IMG/VR virus record: IMGVR_UViG_3300044910_000080
Location: 1-26,411 of that record
Direction: 5' to 3' (one strand)
Length of the DNA stretch: 26,411 nucleotides
Source: a virus
Positions 14,331 to 23,715 of this stretch are shown here, in pieces (the first letter of the stretch is position 1; each line of letters starts with the position of its first letter). The notes under the pieces are model-generated. The model made no database searches, was not told the origin of the DNA, and saw only the letters and a program-made list of their open reading frames with translations. The translations under genes were made by a program, and so were the position numbers.

Positions 14331-17300
14331 TAGTACCTCCTACCTATTCCAGATGCTGCTTCTCTTAGCTTCATTTCTCTGCTGATAGCCTTAGCCACAT
14401 CGTCAGGATTCATATCTGATCCATTAAGTGTAACATTAATATTATATAATGCATTTGAGTTTCCTGCTGGTCCACCGCCAGATCCATACATTATTCTTCC
14501 ACCAGTTGAATATTTTGGAATATCAAATCTAGTGGCTAGTCCACCTTGAGCCATTCCATTAATTCTATCTAACATAGGTACGCCAATATTCTTTACAGCA
14601 GCAGCATTTATTACATACTCACCATTGGAAAGCATTGCTGGTATAGAATCAGAGGTTCCAGATCCTGGACCAGTTATCATTCCGCCAGCTGCTTTTTGCA
14701 AATAAGCTCTTTGAGTGTTTGTCTTTGATCCAGTAACTCTATATAACTGACCCTTATACTCAAAGAAATCGTTTCTTTGTAACTTTAATCTATCTACAAT
14801 TTGTCCACGTGCAGCATCAGTCAGAGACCCGTCCTTCTTCGTCTCATAAGTTCCACGTAATACATACGGATTATCTTTCCCATATGTTGCCCCATCGCCC
14901 TTGCCTATTCCCTTATTATTTATAAGTCTATATAGGTCTGCTAAAGTTTTGCCTCCAGTGATAGCTAAAGCTTCTCTCTGAACTCTTTCAATATCGTCTT
15001 GTGTGGATTTTCCTATTGTGGAAACATTTCCGCCAGGAACATACTTACCGCCAACAACAGAACCCATATTCTGAAACACTCCAGCAGGTTGAGATAGCAT
15101 ATCCTTAAAAGCTTCAGAGAAAGCTTTCTTTTGTGCAGCTGTTCCAGTTGTTGCAAAATCTCTTACTGTTGACTGGAAGCCAACCAATTGACCTGTTGCT
15201 GATTCTATTGCTTTTTGTCTTGCTGTATTTTGTTTTACTGTGCCGCTTGGCATTGCTTGGGCATATGCGAGTTCTTTAACAATTCTTTGATATTCAGCTT
15301 GTTGCTTTAATAATTCATCACGAACTGAAGCTGCTTCTTGAGCATTCATTTGACTATTTTGAAAAGCTTCAGCCTTTGCTTCTAGTTGTTTTTGCTTAGC
15401 CTCTTTTTCCTTGTTAGCCTTATTTAACTTTCTTTCTCTTTCATCTTGGATTGCATCTATTGCTAATGTATTTTGACGTTCCTTAACAAGCTGGTCTATG
15501 GCTAGCTGAGCTCTAGCTGCCGCTGCCATATCTCCTCTAGCAATTGCATCCTGATAATCAAGCTGAGCTCTTTGTAAATCTAATTGATAATTTTCTTTTT
15601 GTTGAACTCTTTGAAGAGCTTTAATCTTTGCGTCAGCCTCTTCATTAATCTTTTTAATCTTTTCATCAATTAACTTTATCTCTTCTTCAATTTGCTTTCT
15701 TGCCTTTTCGGCATTTCTTTGGGCTGCTGCTGAAGTAGATAAAGCAATTTTATTTAGTCTAGCTATTTGCTTTCCAACTTTTCCAAAAGTACTGTTGTCT
15801 CCAGCCTCTTTAGATAAATTAGTCATAGCAGTAGACATGGCTGTGTCAAACTCTGCAAGCATGAGAGCCTGATCGGCAGTCATATTTTTCAAATTAACTC
15901 TAGCTCCAGAAATTGCAATTTGCCATTTAGCATAGGCACTAGCAATGGTATCTGCTGAATTAAGTATAGCTGCCAACTCTGGCTGAGACTTTTCCAACTG
16001 ATCTAGTTTGGCCTCTCCAATTTGCTTATCTGAGCCATTTATATTTTTAACTTGCTCTAGTGTTTGTTTTAAGGCCTCTGACTGATCTATTACATTACCA
16101 GTAGCGTCCTTAGTTCCTTCTAATCCCTTTCTAATTCCATCAATTACATTTAGGGTATTACTAAATGCATTTCCTAAATCTTTGCTTCTAGTCATTCCTT
16201 CTAAGTTTTTAACTAAATTTTTAACCATAAAATCAGCAGCTGAAGCTTTATCTCTTATGATAGCAAATCCAGAAGACCCTAAAACATTTAATGCCTCTTT
16301 AGATTTTTCAGAAGCGGCAACAATTCCATATATCTTCTTTGTTGCTTCTTCTGCACTCATGCCACCAGCAATAAATTGTGCCTTAATGTTTTGAGCTAGT
16401 GGTACAACCTGATCTCTTGATGCTGAATTAAATGTGTCAACAAACTCTGTTAAATTTTCTTGAGCAAATTTTTTGGCTTCTTTCATTTCCTTTATTGTTA
16501 TCGACATTCCAGGAAGTCCAGCTGGAGCAACAGCTTCAAATGCTGCCTTGCCCATAGCCCTCTGAGCTCTAATTTGTTCTGTTACATTTTTAATAGAAGA
16601 AGATAAATTATTATACTTTATTCCAGCCTGCTTAGCACCTTCTTCTGTCATTCCATTTAATAAAGTTTGTTCTCTTTGATACTCTTTTACGTTATCATAA
16701 AGTTTCTTTAGGGCAAAGCCGACTGCAGTTATTGCAGCTATAGGCCAAGCAAACTTTGTTGCCATTCCTAATAGCTTAAATGCTTTTGTTAATCCTCCAG
16801 CACCACCTGCAGCAGCAGACATAGCATTTTTTATTGCCATTAGTTTTGGAGTTAGTAGTGGAAGGAAATTTGCTGCAGCCATTATTCCCATTCCAAGACC
16901 TGATTGGCCCATGCTCATTGCACCCATTCCTAGCATGCTTCCGCCCATGGATATGGCGTTCATTTTTACAAATGGATCAACGGGTCCTGCGCCAGTACTT
17001 ATTAAAGGTCTTCCTTCTTTAAACCCTTGACCAAATGCTTGCATTAATCCTGGAGTACGCATTCCAGTTGAAGTTTGTTGTAAAGGAACTCTGGATGCAA
17101 TGTCTGCAGCACTTAAATATGAAGGCCTGTTGTCTCCGTAAAAAAGTCTTCCAGACTTAGCGACTCCTCCTCCCCTACTGTATCCAGGAATCATTCCTCC
17201 CATATTTCTTCTTACTGGGTTTAAGAATCTAAATAGGCCAAGAGGTACTGGGCTTCTTCTAAGAGGTCTTCCAGTTGAAACTATATTATCAACTTCTCCT

Positions 17301-20300
17301 CTTCTTAAAATAAAATCATCATAGTCTTCAAAGCCCAATGTTTTAACTATTGCATTTGCTCTAGCTTTTGCAGCAGAAGAATTGTCTGGTATTCTATCCT
17401 CAATTTCTGGCAACCTTACACTTAACATTCTTGTAAACTGATTATATGGATCAGCGATAGCCTGCCCAAAATATCCTACTCCGTGAGTAGTAAGTGTTCC
17501 TATTGGATCAATGTGTCCTCTTTGCAAAAATTCTGCATTTCTTCCAATTGGATAACCAGATCTACGCATAGTATCACCAATTAATTTTCTTGCTTCATTT
17601 GATAACACTGGCTGGCGTCCACTTCTTAAGGAAATAAGTTTAGGATTTTGTTGAAGAATTCTATCTCTTGCTTCTCTGTATGTTATTCCTTCGGTTTCTG
17701 CTAAATTTGTGGCCTGCTCAAAATACTTTCTTGCTCTTGCGATTGCATCGTCTGGGTCATTTGTAATTCTCGCCTGCATAATTCCCATAGCGTCATTAAG
17801 TATAGCGCTTGATTTAAACCTAGCATCATAGCTGTCATCCATAAGACTATCAACATAACTATATAACATATCAACATCAGATGAAGTGGATCTAAATGGA
17901 GATGTAGCAGCTTGTGCTCCGTAGCCGAACTGTTGATTAGAAACTTCTCCACCCAATGTGCCATTATTAATTGCCATTAGTAATGGAAGATTTCTTTGAG
18001 TAGCTTTTCTATTTACAACAAATTCTCCAGGAGTTAAAACTGCTGGAACAATGTCGGAGTCTACATTTGGACCAGGAACAATATTTGGAGAAGAGTATAC
18101 TGCTCCTCCAGAGTTAAATCTTTTTGGCCTATTTACTTCCATGCTGTAAGGTGCGCCAAATGTTTTAATTCCACGAAGTCTGCCGAACTCCTCCAAAACA
18201 TTCTTGCTGCTTTCACGCTTAAACATATCTCTTAAAGTATATTTTCCAGTAGGATCTGTTACAGCTTGATTTATTAATGGAGCTTTTGAAAAATCAATTG
18301 TTCTTCCACGAGCTGCTGCTAATTGAGATATTTCAGCAGACATTTCTGCCTCAATTTGTGCATTGAGCTGCATGATTTGAATTCTAGCCTGATCTACGGT
18401 AATTTTAGCTGCACGTAATTCTGCAACAATTAAGGCTGATTCTGAAGCAGCTTTATTAGCAAACTTTGATGTTATTGGAAGCAAGTCATCATATGTATTT
18501 AAAAGATCTGAGCTTATTGTTCCGCCTAAAGCGACTACCTTCTTTAATTCTGCCACCTCTGCTTCAGTTTGCATTCCAAGCGTAGCCATTAATGCATGGA
18601 ACTTAGCCGCTTCCTGTGCAACAATTCCAGTTGAAACTCCTCCAACAGAAGTCAGACCTTCTATATTTGGAAGTCTTTCGGTCATATACATTTGTGGAGT
18701 TGCACCCAGCCTTCTATTTACTGGTATTGCTCCTGGAACTACACCCAATAATTGTCCAGCATGACCGCTCTTTCTTGGATTAATGTGTGAGAATGCTCTA
18801 GTATCTCTTTCTCCAGTAAGCCTATGAGTAGGATCTACTTCTATTTGTGTTCCGCCAGTCATTATTAAATTATTACCCATTGTAGAAATTGCTGGCTTTA
18901 CAGATATGTTTCCACTATTTACTGCATTATTTAAAACATTAAACTCGTCTACAAGGTTTCTTAAAGCCTGTTCCAATACAGCTGCCGCCTGTGCATCACT
19001 ATAAAATGTTGCCTCTAGGGATTGAGCAGCATGATTTGCTGCAACAATTTCTGGAGTAAGCATTTTCCATCCCTTTGAGCCAGAAAGTAATGCTTTTAAA
19101 TTAGTTGATCCTTTTAACAGATATCCAGCAAAGTTTGCAAGAACACCAGTTAACATAATTATTGGTCCAGCAATTGCGGTTAATCCTCCAAATGCTGTTA
19201 TTAATTTCTTTACTGGTTCTGGTAAATTGTTTAAAAACTTTAATAGTTTAGTTATAATATTAATGAACTTAGTTCCTATTGTTAAGAAGTCTTCACCTAA
19301 TGTTGATAATTCGGCCTTTAAAGACTCTATAGCCCTCTTATATTGTCCAGATGCAGATTCAGTTACGGCTGCTAATTCTCGGCCCGCTACAGCCTCCAGA
19401 TCCCCAGCACTGGCCTTCATAAGATCCATTACCTGGAGCGTTTGGCTACCCTGTCTTCCTAAGTTGTTAAATAAAGCATTAAGTCTTGAAAATTGAAATT
19501 TACCAAATAATTGTTCAATTGCTTGCTGCTTTTGCAGTGGGTCAAGTTTATCTAATGCAGATTGCATTTCCAAAATCATGCCAGTTGTATTACCAGCATT
19601 TCTTTGAACCATTCCTAAAATATCTATTCCCCAATTACTAAACTTAGCAACCGCCACATCTGTTGGGTTAATTAAAGAAGCAAGACCAGACTTTAATGCG
19701 TTAGCTCCTTCTGATGCAGATATTCCACCTTCACGCATAGCTGTAAGGTATAGAGCTAAATCTTGAACGCTTCCACCTAATCCTTTAATAACTGGACCAG
19801 CTTTGGGAATTGCTTCTACTAAATCATTTAGAGTTGTTGAAGTTTGGTTTTCAACTGCGTTTAAAAAGTTAATTGATTCAGATAGTTCATCTGTATTTTG
19901 TTTAAAGGCAGTTTGAATTGCCAGAGTGGCCTTCATGGCCTCTGCTCTATCTACTTCTCCAAGTACGGCTAATCGAGTTGTTTCTCTTAATGAGCCCATC
20001 AGTTCGTTGCCCTGCTTACCTGTTGCGGCAATATCAGCGGCTAATGAAATAGTTTCTTTATAATTTACGCCTAATGCAGCAGACAATTCTTTAGATGTTG
20101 CAATAATATCTCTTCTTACTTTTGTAAGTTCATCAGCTGTTGCGCCGCCTATATCTCCATACACCTTAGATAATCTTGTTAACTCTTGGTCTGCTTCTCT
20201 AAATGCTTTGGCTGCTGCCGCACCAAAACCTGCTATAGGGACAGTCAATCCAACTGTTAACTGACGACCAGCCCACTGAGTATTTTTACCCCAATTAATT

Positions 20301-20815
20301 AATGCTGTGGCTCCTTCATTAATTGCACGATTCATAATCTGCAATTCCATACGAGCTAAGTTTGCTTTATTTTTTACTAAATCTAAACCTCTTGGAATAT
20401 GTACATTGTATTGCATTAAGCCTTGAGCATTTCTACCCAATGGCTGCATAACTGCATTTTGTAACATTACTTGCTGCTTAGCAAGGTCTCTAATTAATCC
20501 GCCACTTTGTTTTGCATGCTGATTAAAAGCACTATAATAATCTCTTAATTTTAATCTTCCAGAGTCTAAGCCTTTTCCAAATCTTTCTACATCGGAATGT
20601 AGTGTTACGAAATGAGACGCAAACTGTCCAGTACTTCGTAACGTTTCTCCGAATGAGTTATTGATAACCTTTATTTGTGAAGCAACTGATTTTCCAGCTG
20701 ATGAAAGGTTTTGTTGTAATTGTTGTAGGCTGGCAGTAGCCCTGTGCACTTCCGTGACAAGGCTTGAAAGATCAGCTTTCGCAACTATATTAGTTACAAT
20801 CTGATCATCGGCCAT
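14330..20815 (-). CDS. Tail tape measure protein
   Basis: A 2161-residue protein, by far the longest here, which would set tail length and be ejected with the DNA. Residues about 205-400 match the phage minor-tail/TP901 tape-measure core (LTRLSKVYGDIGG, ELSAALGVNYKETISLAADIA, GLGGSVQDLALYLTAMREGGI). Hydrophobic membrane-active segments follow (LITAFGGLTAIAGPIIMLTG; also Gly/Met-rich helices near 1300 and 1370). Two glycine loops of the tape-measure type, DSDIVPAVLTPGEFVVNRKA near 920 and SDSIPAMLSNGEYVINAAA near 2055, are visible. Residues about 1700-1820 form a long charged coiled coil. AAGGGG precedes the ATG at 20815, 3 nt after the chaperone stop. At about 0.15 nm per residue the tail would be some 320 nm long. 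Confidence 0.93.
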   Translation of the reverse strand: MADDQIVTNIVAKADLSSLVTEVHRATASLQQLQQNLSSAGKSVASQIKVINNSFGETLRSTGQFASHFVTLHSDVERFGKGLDSGRLKLRDYYSAFNQHAKQSGGLIRDLAKQQVMLQNAVMQPLGRNAQGLMQYNVHIPRGLDLVKNKANLARMELQIMNRAINEGATALINWGKNTQWAGRQLTVGLTVPIAGFGAAAAKAFREADQELTRLSKVYGDIGGATADELTKVRRDIIATSKELSAALGVNYKETISLAADIAATGKQGNELMGSLRETTRLAVLGEVDRAEAMKATLAIQTAFKQNTDELSESINFLNAVENQTSTTLNDLVEAIPKAGPVIKGLGGSVQDLALYLTAMREGGISASEGANALKSGLASLINPTDVAVAKFSNWGIDILGMVQRNAGNTTGMILEMQSALDKLDPLQKQQAIEQLFGKFQFSRLNALFNNLGRQGSQTLQVMDLMKASAGDLEAVAGRELAAVTESASGQYKRAIESLKAELSTLGEDFLTIGTKFINIITKLLKFLNNLPEPVKKLITAFGGLTAIAGPIIMLTGVLANFAGYLLKGSTNLKALLSGSKGWKMLTPEIVAANHAAQSLEATFYSDAQAAAVLEQALRNLVDEFNVLNNAVNSGNISVKPAISTMGNNLIMTGGTQIEVDPTHRLTGERDTRAFSHINPRKSGHAGQLLGVVPGAIPVNRRLGATPQMYMTERLPNIEGLTSVGGVSTGIVAQEAAKFHALMATLGMQTEAEVAELKKVVALGGTISSDLLNTYDDLLPITSKFANKAASESALIVAELRAAKITVDQARIQIMQLNAQIEAEMSAEISQLAAARGRTIDFSKAPLINQAVTDPTGKYTLRDMFKRESSKNVLEEFGRLRGIKTFGAPYSMEVNRPKRFNSGGAVYSSPNIVPGPNVDSDIVPAVLTPGEFVVNRKATQRNLPLLMAINNGTLGGEVSNQQFGYGAQAATSPFRSTSSDVDMLYSYVDSLMDDSYDARFKSSAILNDAMGIMQARITNDPDDAIARARKYFEQATNLAETEGITYREARDRILQQNPKLISLRSGRQPVLSNEARKLIGDTMRRSGYPIGRNAEFLQRGHIDPIGTLTTHGVGYFGQAIADPYNQFTRMLSVRLPEIEDRIPDNSSAAKARANAIVKTLGFEDYDDFILRRGEVDNIVSTGRPLRRSPVPLGLFRFLNPVRRNMGGMIPGYSRGGGVAKSGRLFYGDNRPSYLSAADIASRVPLQQTSTGMRTPGLMQAFGQGFKEGRPLISTGAGPVDPFVKMNAISMGGSMLGMGAMSMGQSGLGMGIMAAANFLPLLTPKLMAIKNAMSAAAGGAGGLTKAFKLLGMATKFAWPIAAITAVGFALKKLYDNVKEYQREQTLLNGMTEEGAKQAGIKYNNLSSSIKNVTEQIRAQRAMGKAAFEAVAPAGLPGMSITIKEMKEAKKFAQENLTEFVDTFNSASRDQVVPLAQNIKAQFIAGGMSAEEATKKIYGIVAASEKSKEALNVLGSSGFAIIRDKASAADFMVKNLVKNLEGMTRSKDLGNAFSNTLNVIDGIRKGLEGTKDATGNVIDQSEALKQTLEQVKNINGSDKQIGEAKLDQLEKSQPELAAILNSADTIASAYAKWQIAISGARVNLKNMTADQALMLAEFDTAMSTAMTNLSKEAGDNSTFGKVGKQIARLNKIALSTSAAAQRNAEKARKQIEEEIKLIDEKIKKINEEADAKIKALQRVQQKENYQLDLQRAQLDYQDAIARGDMAAAARAQLAIDQLVKERQNTLAIDAIQDERERKLNKANKEKEAKQKQLEAKAEAFQNSQMNAQEAASVRDELLKQQAEYQRIVKELAYAQAMPSGTVKQNTARQKAIESATGQLVGFQSTVRDFATTGTAAQKKAFSEAFKDMLSQPAGVFQNMGSVVGGKYVPGGNVSTIGKSTQDDIERVQREALAITGGKTLADLYRLINNKGIGKGDGATYGKDNPYVLRGTYETKKDGSLTDAARGQIVDRLKLQRNDFFEYKGQLYRVTGSKTNTQRAYLQKAAGGMITGPGSGTSDSIPAMLSNGEYVINAAAVKNIGVPMLDRINGMAQGGLATRFDIPKYSTGGRIMYGSGGGPAGNSNALYNINVTLNGSDMNPDDVAKAISREMKLREAASGIGRRY

Positions 20816-20818
20816 TTG

Positions 20819-21477
20819 CTACCCCTTGGAGTATCCCAATCCCATTCCGATTCCGAATCCAGCTTCTGAGGCGAACGATCCTTGCAGACTAACTACATCA
20901 TCTGCTGATGCGTTAATCCCAAGTGCTCTCCGCTTGACATCGTCGAACGTAGGACCTGATTTTTCTGCTTCATCGTCCATCGGTATTCCCTTTAGAGATG
21001 CTGCAAACTTTCTCTGGTTGTGCTCTTTTTCATGCATTGATTTCAATGTCTGAATGAGCTCTGGCATTGATAGGTTTTCTTCTAACTCTTCGTAATTCTT
21101 CCAATGTCCTAAAAGAAATACTTCTCCTTCTAAAGCGGCAAGATCTAGTTCTGACCAGCCAGAACCGCTGCCGCTATTAGGTTTGGGTCGTCCATCTTAA
21201 TCCCTCCACATACTTCAAGGATGCGATTGATTGTTGGTACGTCCAATGCTTCTTCTAATGCGTCTCTATCTGATACCAAATCTGGTAACTGTGTTTCTAG
21301 CGCAACTGCACATGCATCAATTAAAATGCTCAATGTTGCATTTTCATCTGTTGATTCTTGAGTCTTTTGTACGGCAGCCATAAATTTACGTAACTGCTTG
21401 ATTGATAATGGCTTTAGTTTTACCTTAGCACCATTTTGTAATTCAATTTCTTCTACGTCGTATACTGTAGTAGCCAA
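20819..21477 (-). CDS. Tail assembly chaperone, long frameshifted form (gpGT-like)
   Basis: This is the fused product made when ribosomes slip -1 at CCCAAAC (21187-21181). They read 99 codons of the first frame, then 120 of the second, for about 219 residues. The second frame is open from the slip site to 20819 and encodes a Gly-Ser-rich joint (PNSGSGSGWSELD), a helical stretch (LEGEVFLLGHWKNYEELEENL) and a charged tail ending GLGYSKG. An ATG at 21067 could begin a separate 82-residue protein, but it has no convincing Shine-Dalgarno and would drop the conserved linker. In siphoviruses the long form, made at low ratio, binds the tape measure protein and recruits tail-tube subunits. The tape measure gene begins 3 nt downstream. 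Confidence 0.85.
21135..21187 (-). promoter_or_regulatory. Programmed -1 ribosomal frameshift signal
   Basis: On the minus strand the heptamer C-CCA-AAC (21187-21181) is in the zero frame of the short chaperone and re-pairs as CCC-AAA after a -1 slip. A 6-nt spacer follows, then a nested stem-loop: outer arms GCGGCA (21174-21169) and TGCCGC (21140-21135), inner arms GTTCTG (21165-21160) and CAGAAC (21153-21148), with a 6-nt loop. The zero-frame TAG lies within the structure at 21147-21145. Confidence 0.88.
21145..21477 (-). CDS. Tail assembly chaperone, short form (gpG-like)
   Basis: A 110-residue zero-frame protein directly upstream of the tape measure region, the standard place for the tail assembly chaperone. 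It begins with a beta hairpin (VYDVEEIELQNGAKVKLKPL), continues with helices (SIKQLRKFMAAVQKTQ, then ALSILIDACAVALETQLPDL) and ends in IAAAVLAGQN just after the slip site. The pattern matches small chaperones that keep the tape measure soluble. The start is a TTG at 21477, supported by AAAGGAGG at ideal spacing. It has its own extended -10 promoter (21504-21532) just after the tail-tube terminator, so it heads the tape-measure operon. Most ribosomes should make this form. Confidence 0.85.
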   Translation of the reverse strand: MATTVYDVEEIELQNGAKVKLKPLSIKQLRKFMAAVQKTQESTDENATLSILIDACAVALETQLPDLVSDRDALEEALDVPTINRILEVCGGIKMDDPNLIAAAVLAGQN

Positions 21478-21503
21478 TTTATCCTCCTTTAGGATTCTTA
21501 ATT

Positions 21504-21532
21504 ATTATAACATAAGGATGGTGTGGATACAA
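21504..21532 (-). promoter_or_regulatory. Promoter for the chaperone / tape measure operon
   Basis: On the minus strand TTGTAT (21532-21527), a 17-nt spacer and a perfect TATAAT (21509-21504) with an upstream TGT (extended -10). It starts a few bases after the U-tract of the tail-tube terminator, so it would restart transcription for the tail genes. Confidence 0.65.
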
Positions 21533-21539
21533 ATGAAAA

Positions 21540-21557
21540 GCCCCCATTTCTGGGGGC
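21540..21557 (-). terminator. Intrinsic terminator after the major tail protein
   Basis: A 7-bp GC-rich hairpin (GCCCCCA / TGGGGGC) with a 4-nt loop, followed on the minus strand by TTTT. It lies 25 nt after the tail-tube stop. The U-tract is short, so partial readthrough is likely. Confidence 0.8.
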
Positions 21558-21582
21558 CTTATTTAATAATTAAAATTAATTA

Positions 21583-22317
21583 TTATGCTGGTGTCCAAGC
21601 ACGGTCAATAATCTTACCGTATTCTGAACCTGCGTGAGCTGAGTCACCAGATGGTAGAAGACGGAATGTTACTGGGAATGTGGTTGGAGCAGTACGAGCA
21701 AGCGAGAACTGTGACTGTTGTACTGAAAGAACACGACGTGCATAATATACACGCTCTGTATTTGGAGAAGCTACTGTAGGAGCCTTTCCAATAGCGACAA
21801 GCTGGCGCTCTGTTGGAGCTGCACCAAGTGCACCTGCCTCAAGACCTAGTTCGTCGTTATCTCCTTCTGTCAAAGTTGACTTGCCTTGTCCGAATACAAT
21901 AAGAATATTTTCTAATGTACCTTCGGACATTTCGGTTGCGATCATAACCTCCATCGCAGACTTGAAAAGCTTAGCTGTATCAAGTAGCTGGTCGACGGTT
22001 ACTGAATCGTATGTTGGATTATAAGTGATCTGAAGACCATTATTTGTATAACCAACGTTACGGTATGCGCCTCCATCCTTTGGTGTTGTTCCCTGTGTTG
22101 TGGCAGTTGTTACTGCAACTGCGTTAAGGGTATCAGTGTATGACTCTGAAGTTGAAAATGCTGGAACGAAGCGATTTTTGTTCGCTACGAATGTATTTGC
22201 AACGCCAGCTTCCATGCTCTCATCGTAACCTTCGACTGTAGAATCTTCTACTGAAAGGAACAATGGAGAAGCACCGACAAGAATGTTTTTAGCATTACCT
22301 ACGTTTTGTGCTGCCAT
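21583..22317 (-). CDS. Major tail (tube) protein
   Basis: A 244-residue protein that would polymerise into the tail tube. It begins MAAQNVGNAKNILVGASPLF and has the beta-rich, Thr/Ala-rich make-up of gpV-like tube proteins: an early FLSVEDS strand, a loop region about 70-100 (TTQGTTPKDGGAYRNVGYTN), a helix near 108-130 (VDQLLDTAKLFKSAMEVMIA) and a final strand pair ending SEYGKIIDRAWTPA. Context is strong: it sits between the tail terminator and chaperone genes. AGGAGG lies 9 nt upstream. The gene has its own promoter (22392-22420) and terminator (21540-21557), and looks less AT-rich than its neighbours, with more C-ending codons, as expected for a highly expressed structural gene. Confidence 0.9.
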   Translation of the reverse strand: MAAQNVGNAKNILVGASPLFLSVEDSTVEGYDESMEAGVANTFVANKNRFVPAFSTSESYTDTLNAVAVTTATTQGTTPKDGGAYRNVGYTNNGLQITYNPTYDSVTVDQLLDTAKLFKSAMEVMIATEMSEGTLENILIVFGQGKSTLTEGDNDELGLEAGALGAAPTERQLVAIGKAPTVASPNTERVYYARRVLSVQQSQFSLARTAPTTFPVTFRLLPSGDSAHAGSEYGKIIDRAWTPA

Positions 22318-22391
22318 GAAGTCTAACCTCCTATTTCATGAAATGTTTATATATATATAAATTGCTGGCTAGGCCCTTCCCTCTATGTCCA

Positions 22392-22420
22392 ATTATAGAT
22401 GTCCTAGTCGCCTAAAGCAA
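22392..22420 (-). promoter_or_regulatory. Promoter for the major tail protein
   Basis: On the minus strand TTGCTT (22420-22415), a 17-nt spacer and a perfect TATAAT (22397-22392). The -35 begins right after the stop codon of the tail terminator gene. The predicted leader is about 65 nt and holds an alternating TATATA run and the AGGAGG site. Confidence 0.6.
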
Positions 22421-22421
22421 A

Positions 22422-22931
22422 CTAGGCAAATCTGCCAGAGCTATCAGTTATTCTGGAATATTTTATCTCCAAAATAACATCTGCTGCCAAGAACCCTTGT
22501 AGCTCTTCTGATGGGGCTGTCGGCGACATGTCCGATATAAATATACTGTGAAATTTAAATTTATCTGATAAGCTGTCCCAACGGTTTACGTCTCTAGCAG
22601 AATCATCCATTCTGCGAAACTCATCTGTAAGAAAGTTTCTTATCTCTACAATGTCTAAGATGTCTGTTGAGTATATTGTAAATAATATTTGCTCACAGCA
22701 TATAAGCCAATTGTTTTCATATGACATTCCTATTTTGTCATAGACTATATGCTTTTTGCCACTTAAAAATTGATTCATTTCTGGTGCCTGCTGAATTGGC
22801 AAAATTGGAACTATAGTTTCATTTAAATTGTCACTATAGTAATCATCTGGATCAAATATATTAGCATCTCTTAACTTTTCCCAAAGATACTTTCTGATCT
22901 CAAACATAGCGTCTAATCTATAATTTACCAT
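22422..22931 (-). CDS. Tail terminator / tail completion protein
   Basis: A 169-residue protein placed just before the tail tube gene, where siphoviruses encode the tail terminator that caps the tube and joins it to the head. It opens with a helix (RLDAMFEIRKYLWEKLRDA), as in the gpU/gp17 family, followed by alternating strands (NWLICCEQILFTIYSTD), a second helix (VEIRNFLTDEFRRMDD) and a final beta strand (ADVILEIKYSRI). I use the ATG at 22931, two bases after the upstream stop; a TTG at 22946 would give five extra residues but overlaps the neighbour. Assignment rests on order and secondary-structure pattern. Confidence 0.7.
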   Translation of the reverse strand: MVNYRLDAMFEIRKYLWEKLRDANIFDPDDYYSDNLNETIVPILPIQQAPEMNQFLSGKKHIVYDKIGMSYENNWLICCEQILFTIYSTDILDIVEIRNFLTDEFRRMDDSARDVNRWDSLSDKFKFHSIFISDMSPTAPSEELQGFLAADVILEIKYSRITDSSGRFA

Positions 22932-22932
22932 T

Positions 22933-23715
22933 CTATACCCCCGCAAATGCTGTGCTTACCGCCGCCTCAGCTTGGCTTGCAACTGAATTAGGCGAGAACT
23001 TATATTGTACCGTTTTTATATTAACAGGTATCTTCATTGCTTTTGTTAAAGACGAATTAAATAATCTCTGAAATCCAGAAGCTTTAATTGAGTTGCTAAC
23101 TAAATTGCTGGTAAAAAAATATTTATATGCTGATAAAAAAGAATTTTTTGTTGCTGCTCCACCAGGCTTTTGTACAGTTACAGATTTTCCTTTGGGCATA
23201 AAAACAGTATATCCGTTTACATCAAAAACGAGTCTCTCTGCTGATCTAGGGGATATTACAACTGGCTTGCCCTGTTCCATAATTTCTGCTTTGCTAACAA
23301 AGACATGTCTATGCTTGCCCTTTTTAGTTGGAACCATGGACTTTGAAGGCAGAAGGTTATAATTGATTTGAAAAGACATTACGCCTTCAGAAATTTTGTT
23401 TAACTTAAAAAGCCTAGCTTCCTTGTCACCAACTCTTTGCCATTCATATACATGGTGCATTGACCTTGGAGAAGTTCTTGCTTTCGCATCTATGTACTGG
23501 CCAAAATCCTGTTCGATTTGCTTAAATATAGTTTTTGCAAATGCTCTATTAAATGATGTGCTGTTTGTTAATTTTGCTACAACATTTGCTTGATAAAATA
23601 TTGCTGCGGAAACCTGGGCCACAGTACTATCTTTAATTGCTCCGTCAACTCGTTGTCCCGCCATTAACTTTGTTAATCCGCTGGCTGCTTGTAATAGTAA
23701 TTTATCAGATGCCAA
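22933..23715 (-). CDS. HK97 gp10-like head-tail joining / tail completion protein
   Basis: A 260-residue protein in the slot between head closure and tail terminator genes, usually held by HK97-gp10-type proteins. It is basic (many Lys, few acidic residues), with an N-terminal helix and a central beta region (EARLFKLNKISEGVMSFQIN, KHRHVFVSKAEIMEQGKPV, VFMPKGKSVTVQKPGG). It is longer than typical gp10 proteins (about 110-150 residues), so it carries extra N- and C-terminal parts. The start is a TTG at 23715 with GGAGAA about 8 nt upstream; the first ATG (codon 18) has no ribosome site. It overlaps the upstream gene by 11 nt. Confidence 0.65.
   Translation of the reverse strand: MASDKLLLQAASGLTKLMAGQRVDGAIKDSTVAQVSAAIFYQANVVAKLTNSTSFNRAFAKTIFKQIEQDFGQYIDAKARTSPRSMHHVYEWQRVGDKEARLFKLNKISEGVMSFQINYNLLPSKSMVPTKKGKHRHVFVSKAEIMEQGKPVVISPRSAERLVFDVNGYTVFMPKGKSVTVQKPGGAATKNSFLSAYKYFFTSNLVSNSIKASGFQRLFNSSLTKAMKIPVNIKTVQYKFSPNSVASQAEAAVSTAFAGV

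Noticed and set aside
20819-21067. Separate 82-residue gene starting at the ATG at 21067
   Set aside because: The frame is open back to a canonical slippery heptamer, and the internal ATG lacks a convincing Shine-Dalgarno, so the frameshifted fusion explains it better.
22346-22362. Alternating TATATA run as an origin or regulatory element
   Set aside because: It is a short AT run in the tail-tube leader with no iterons or other origin features.
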